From NCBI GenBank assembly GCA_009700815.1, contig WLLG01000095.1, forward strand, positions 1-7,671: 7,671 nt of DNA. The letters run 5' to 3'. Below are positions 5,248-7,671 of this stretch, one piece after another. The notes below the pieces were generated by a model that saw nothing but the letters and a program-made list of their open reading frames with translations, did not search any database and was not told the origin of the DNA. Made by a program: the position numbers and the translations under genes. This DNA comes from Actinomycetota bacterium. GTDB taxonomy: Bacteria > Actinomycetota > Acidimicrobiia > Acidimicrobiales > Microtrichaceae. The number at the start of each line of letters is the position of its first letter. Positions within the stretch are counted from its first letter, which is position 1.

Positions 5248-6408
5248 CTACATCCAGGGGTCGTCAGCAAGGCCAAGTTCAGGCCAAGGGCCGGCAGCTA
5301 TTGGCTGGCAGTTTCCCCAACCAACCCCGCCACCCACTGGGTCAATCACCCGAACTGCTGTGTCGCGAATCTGATGCAAACGCCGGGCTGTCTGTGGGTC
5401 GCTGCAGTCCTCGAAGCGTTCCCCATCTAGGTGGAACTCACCTCGCCACTCGCCGTGATGGTGGCCGTCTAAACCAAAGTACAACCCGGCGCCGAGCTGC
5501 ACCCCAGTGTCGCCAAGGACCTCGATCTGAATAGGCCGCTGACTGCCATCTTGCATGGTGCCCATGACGGTGCCTCCGAGCAGTCGGCGGTTCTGCGGAT
5601 CAAACTGCAGGTCGGGCTGAAGATCCACGATTGGGTCCACGCTGCCATCGACATGCTCAACCCCAGCAGTCACAGTCTTTTGAGCAAATCCCGGCATCTG
5701 TATCAAGGTGAAATGAAGGTGCAACGCATAGCGAGACCCATCGGGCCGTTCCATGAGTGCCGGACACCAGATCATCATGAACCCCACGCCCGCTGGAAAG
5801 GCAGTCGAATCTGCGCGGTCTACCGTTGGTGGGCCTACGTCATATCGGACTCCCCAGGAGTGGTCACGAGTGCAGACCCATGAGTCGGGATTGACTTCGG
5901 TGCGTTGCCCGTCGAGTTGAACCCATCCACTTGCTACTCCGGTTTGGTGATAGCGCACGAGGTCAGCAGAGACTCGGTACTGGTCACGCATGTGCGTGCG
6001 CTCCTCAAGCTGCGGCGGCACGATCCCATCAAAGGTGATCTCGAATGAGATGGGCTGCACCTCGTTTGCCTCGAGGCTAAATCGCACCTGCTGCAGCGGC
6101 TCGAGGACCTGATAGTGAATGGGACCAACAGAAGTTGACTCCGGGTCCGAAGACAAGCTTCGGCTACTGCGAACAGTTGTCTGCTGGGTGCCTTGGCTGA
6201 CGGCGGCGTAGGCGTCCAACACATTCCTATTTGGGTAGCGGCCAAGTCCGAATCCAATTTGTAGGCTCCCATCGCGGGCCATCGCCATTGCACAGACCTT
6301 CTCGGTCCAGGCCGGATCGCTAGTGCCCACTACTGCAAAGGTGTCGGCAACCTGATGGGTGAAGCCCTCATCTGCTGCTCCGAGCGGGCCAATCGGGTTA
6401 TGTGCCAT
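5248..6408 (-). CDS. Uncharacterised DUF7064/DUF7065-like protein
   Basis: This 386-residue protein has no signal peptide or membrane span and is probably cytoplasmic. Its features recall a two-part family (DUF7065 then DUF7064) found in actinobacteria and sphingomonads and thought to share a lipocalin-like fold with AttH/hydroxyneurosporene synthase proteins; that link is from memory and tentative. Visible motifs are WTEK at 34-37, GLGRYPNRNVLDAY at 54-67, VRSSRSL at 79-85, RDHSWGVRYDVG at 181-192 and a histidine-rich HHHGEW at 316-321 near a late GEFHLDGERFEDC strand. Alternating polar and hydrophobic residues suggest mostly beta structure. The ATG at 6408 follows GGGAGAAG at a 7-base spacing, fixing the start. 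It is divergent from the SnoaL-like gene and converges on the RhlG-like reductase, which hints at lipid or terpenoid chemistry, but no reaction can be assigned. Confidence 0.75.
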   Translation of the reverse strand: MAHNPIGPLGAADEGFTHQVADTFAVVGTSDPAWTEKVCAMAMARDGSLQIGFGLGRYPNRNVLDAYAAVSQGTQQTTVRSSRSLSSDPESTSVGPIHYQVLEPLQQVRFSLEANEVQPISFEITFDGIVPPQLEERTHMRDQYRVSADLVRYHQTGVASGWVQLDGQRTEVNPDSWVCTRDHSWGVRYDVGPPTVDRADSTAFPAGVGFMMIWCPALMERPDGSRYALHLHFTLIQMPGFAQKTVTAGVEHVDGSVDPIVDLQPDLQFDPQNRRLLGGTVMGTMQDGSQRPIQIEVLGDTGVQLGAGLYFGLDGHHHGEWRGEFHLDGERFEDCSDPQTARRLHQIRDTAVRVIDPVGGGVGWGNCQPIAAGPWPELGLADDPWM

Positions 6409-6467
6409 TACGTTGCTTCTCCCATGGTCAGCGAGTTGCGGATCACCCTAGTTCTGGCAGGGCAAAG

Positions 6468-6492
6468 CGGATGATCCTGCAAGTTGCATCCG
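6468..6492. promoter_or_regulatory. Inverted repeat between the divergent DUF7064-like and SnoaL-like genes
   Basis: CGGATG (6468-6473) and CATCCG (6487-6492) are perfect 6-base inverted arms separated by 13 bases. A further GCGGAT lies on the plus strand at about 6438-6443. The site is central in the 104-base gap between the two starts, a usual place for an operator controlling both genes. Binding by any regulator is inference. Confidence 0.42.
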
Positions 6493-6512
6493 AAACCTGC
6501 TGGCATAGGGAG

Positions 6513-7022
6513 ATGACGAATTCGCCACTGCCATCCTCCGAGCATGACAGCACCCCAAGGACAATCGGCCAAAGCCGAGTCTCCGCAGAGGACAAAGCGG
6601 AAGCTGCAGAACTTTTGGCTCGATATGCCGAGTTCATCGACGCGGGTGACTTTAAAGGGTTGGCCGAGTTGCTAGCTGATGCCGAGCTGCTCGACGAGTC
6701 TGGCAATCGCATTGCTAAAGGCAAGGCAGAAATGCTCGCTCTGTACTCGGCCATGACCCTGAGGCACGCTGATGGAACGCCGCTTACCGCTCATGTCATT
6801 ACGAACGTGATTGTCGAGTCCGCTGGCCCTGATGAGTGGCAGATGCGGTCTCGCTTTACGGTGTTTCAAGCCACCGATTCCTTGCCACTCCAGCCTGTGG
6901 TCGTTGGTAGGTATGTGGACACACTGAGGCGAATCGATGGGTCGTTGAGATTCACAGCCCGCGTCATGATGCCTCAAGCCTGGGGTGATGTGACACAACA
7001 CCTGAGCTTTGACCCCCGTTAG
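6513..7022 (+). CDS. SnoaL-like (NTF2-fold) protein
   Basis: This 169-residue protein fits the SnoaL-like domain, a small alpha+beta barrel whose members are hydroxylases, isomerases, dehydratases or simple ligand binders. The opening helix AEAAELLARYAEFIDAGDF at about 29-47 and the following GLAELLADAELLD are the usual domain start, with Y38 and D43 at the commonly conserved places. MLALYSAM, HVITNVIVESA and RYVDTLRRIDGSLRF, leading to the late strand, complete the fold. Residues 1-25 are a polar extension ahead of the domain. The ATG at 6513 was chosen because translation further upstream, for example from ATG 6471, would begin inside the inverted repeat and adds residues unlike the family. 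AGGGAG touches this ATG directly, too near for an ideal ribosome site, so the start is not certain. The divergent DUF7064-like gene suggests a shared pathway. The exact reaction is unknown. Confidence 0.82.
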   Translation: MTNSPLPSSEHDSTPRTIGQSRVSAEDKAEAAELLARYAEFIDAGDFKGLAELLADAELLDESGNRIAKGKAEMLALYSAMTLRHADGTPLTAHVITNVIVESAGPDEWQMRSRFTVFQATDSLPLQPVVVGRYVDTLRRIDGSLRFTARVMMPQAWGDVTQHLSFDPR

Positions 7023-7042
7023 TTTTCGCAGCGGAAACTAAC
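7018..7042. terminator. Hairpin overlapping the SnoaL-like gene's stop codon
   Basis: GTTAGTTTTCG (7018-7028) pairs with CGGAAACTAAC (7032-7042): 11 pairs including one G-T, with a 3-base loop. The stem starts at the stop codon TAG. It is the stronger of two stems between convergent genes. No T-run follows on either strand, although the arms are themselves T- and A-rich. Confidence 0.5.
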
Positions 7043-7046
7043 CCTG

Positions 7047-7065
7047 GAGACGATGAAAGCGTCTC
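7047..7065. terminator. Second hairpin between convergent genes
   Basis: GAGACG (7047-7052) and CGTCTC (7060-7065) form a perfect 6-bp stem with a 7-base loop, 2 bases beyond the stop of the 40-residue membrane protein. It would be the first stem met by minus-strand transcription from the desaturase operon. A T-run is lacking. Confidence 0.42.
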
Positions 7066-7067
7066 TG

Positions 7068-7190
7068 TTAAGCCTTGTCGGACTGCTGCTCGTTCTTCGC
7101 CTTTTTGTCGTTGCGTTGTTTCGTTGCTAGGACGAATGCAAGAACAAAGCCGATGATTCCGCCAATGATGAGGTAAATATTGAGATCCAC
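7068..7190 (-). CDS. Small single-span membrane protein (40 residues)
   Basis: A 40-codon frame starts at GTG 7190, the only usual start after an in-frame stop at 7202-7200, and ends at TAA. The protein has a near-ideal transmembrane helix at about residues 5-22 (IYLIIGGIIGFVLAFVLA), with a glycine-rich centre (GGxxG). A strongly charged, Lys/Gln-rich tail follows (TKQRNDKKAKNEQQSDKA), which by the positive-inside rule should face the cytoplasm. Such composition is very unlikely in random sequence. It begins 16 bases after the stop of the desaturase gene on the same strand and has no Shine-Dalgarno of its own, so translation is probably coupled to the desaturase. I do not recognise a named family. 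A role as a small partner of the membrane desaturase is possible but is only an inference from position. Confidence 0.7.
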   Translation of the reverse strand: MDLNIYLIIGGIIGFVLAFVLATKQRNDKKAKNEQQSDKA

Positions 7191-7206
7191 GTTGGCAAGC
7201 TAGTTG

Positions 7207-7671
7207 TTAGTGAAGAATCTCAGCGAGCTCGCGAGTGTCGGCTTGGTAGGGGCCTTTGGGGTCCTCTGGGTCGCACAAGGTTGTTGCATCTAGGTACACG
7301 CGAGGCGTGCGATACAGGTATGCAATAGCAAATGCATGGTTAGGTGTTACGTAACGATCGTTCTCGTTCTCTTCAAGCCAGGTCCGCAGGCGAGGCGCAT
7401 GCTTTGCGCTCATATTGGGGAACAGGTGATGCTCAACATGGTGGCTGAAGTTGAAGTGCAAGCGATCAATGATGGGCAGTGTGGTCACACTCATCGAGTT
7501 CTCGATGGGGTCATTAGACTTGGTCATCGGGCGCATGAAGTGGTTGGTGGCGATGTAGCCCATGACCAGAGCGTTAGTCAGCATCACGGGAATTGCGATG
7601 ACGAACAGGGAGTAGAACGGTCCCGCCAAGATACCTACGGTGATCCACAAGGCTAGGCAGACAGCGCTATC
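7207..7671 (-). CDS. Membrane fatty acid desaturase, C-terminal part (5' end off the right edge)
   Basis: The frame is open to the right edge and gives the last 154 residues of a di-iron membrane fatty acid desaturase, which would introduce a double bond into an acyl chain using oxygen and an electron donor. A hydrophobic pair of spans (about LWITVGILAGPFYSLFVIAIPVML) is followed by NHFMRP and the third histidine box HHVEHHLFP, whose histidines bind the di-iron centre. The tail SAKHAPRLRTWLEEN and LYRTPRVYLDATTL is typical of acyl-lipid or acyl-CoA desaturases of the same family. The first two histidine boxes and the N-terminus lie outside the window, so position specificity cannot be read, and any fused cytochrome b5 cannot be seen. 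The TTG at 7650 is not a real start because the frame continues upstream. A 40-residue membrane protein follows after 16 bases. Confidence 0.92.
   Translation of the reverse strand, partial: DSAVCLALWITVGILAGPFYSLFVIAIPVMLTNALVMGYIATNHFMRPMTKSNDPIENSMSVTTLPIIDRLHFNFSHHVEHHLFPNMSAKHAPRLRTWLEENENDRYVTPNHAFAIAYLYRTPRVYLDATTLCDPEDPKGPYQADTRELAEILH

Noticed and set aside
5551..5883. Plus-strand open frame of 110 codons inside the DUF7064-like gene
   Set aside because: Shadow of a gene with clear motifs and a good ribosome site; the translation has no domain and unusual His/Arg content.
6402..6512. Upstream part of the open frame leading into the SnoaL-like gene
   Set aside because: It overlaps the start of the divergent gene and the inverted repeat, and the residues do not look like part of the domain.
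7336..7656. Plus-strand open frame of 106 codons at the right edge
   Set aside because: Antisense to the desaturase, whose HHVEHHLFP box shows the minus strand is the coding one.

Overview
The window looks like chromosomal DNA of a mid-GC actinobacterium (base composition roughly mid-50s % G+C by eye). The evidence is an ECF sigma factor overlapping an RskA-type anti-sigma factor, an N-terminal domain like that of the mycobacterial adenylate cyclase Rv1264, an uncharacterised family known mainly from actinobacteria and sphingomonads, and several starts without a Shine-Dalgarno that sit 6-7 bases after a TANNNT box, the leaderless style common in actinobacteria. No mobile element, phage gene, CRISPR array or RNA gene was seen. 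Coding density is high and no gene-free stretch exceeds about 110 bases.

Left part (1-3052, minus strand): four collinear genes. In transcription order these are an eight-helix AI-2E-family transporter, an ECF sigma factor, its membrane anti-sigma factor (overlapping the sigma gene by 8 bases), and the N-terminal part of a probable class III nucleotide cyclase that runs off the left edge. The cyclase has its own promoter-like sequence and a probably leaderless GTG start. The anti-sigma factor is odd: its cytoplasmic part is very short, has no visible zinc motif, and carries a perfect-to-near-perfect 18-bp (6-residue) triple repeat.

Centre (3149-5209, plus strand): a second AI-2E-family transporter, divergent from the first and sharing a ~96-bp upstream region, followed after a gap by a short-chain dehydrogenase/reductase closely resembling RhlG-type 3-oxoacyl reductases. 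The gap holds a GC hairpin and an imperfect direct repeat.

Right part (5248-7671): a 386-residue DUF7064/DUF7065-like protein (minus) is divergent from a SnoaL-like small protein (plus), with an inverted repeat between them. The SnoaL-like gene converges on a minus-strand pair: a fatty-acid desaturase C-terminus (running off the right edge) and, 16 bases behind it, a previously uncalled 40-residue single-span membrane protein. Hairpins lie at both convergent junctions.

Taken together, the left half is membrane and stress signalling (sigma, anti-sigma, cyclase, transporters). The right half has a lipid flavour (reductase, desaturase, SnoaL-like and DUF7064-like proteins). That the right-hand genes share one pathway is an inference from proximity, not shown by the sequence.
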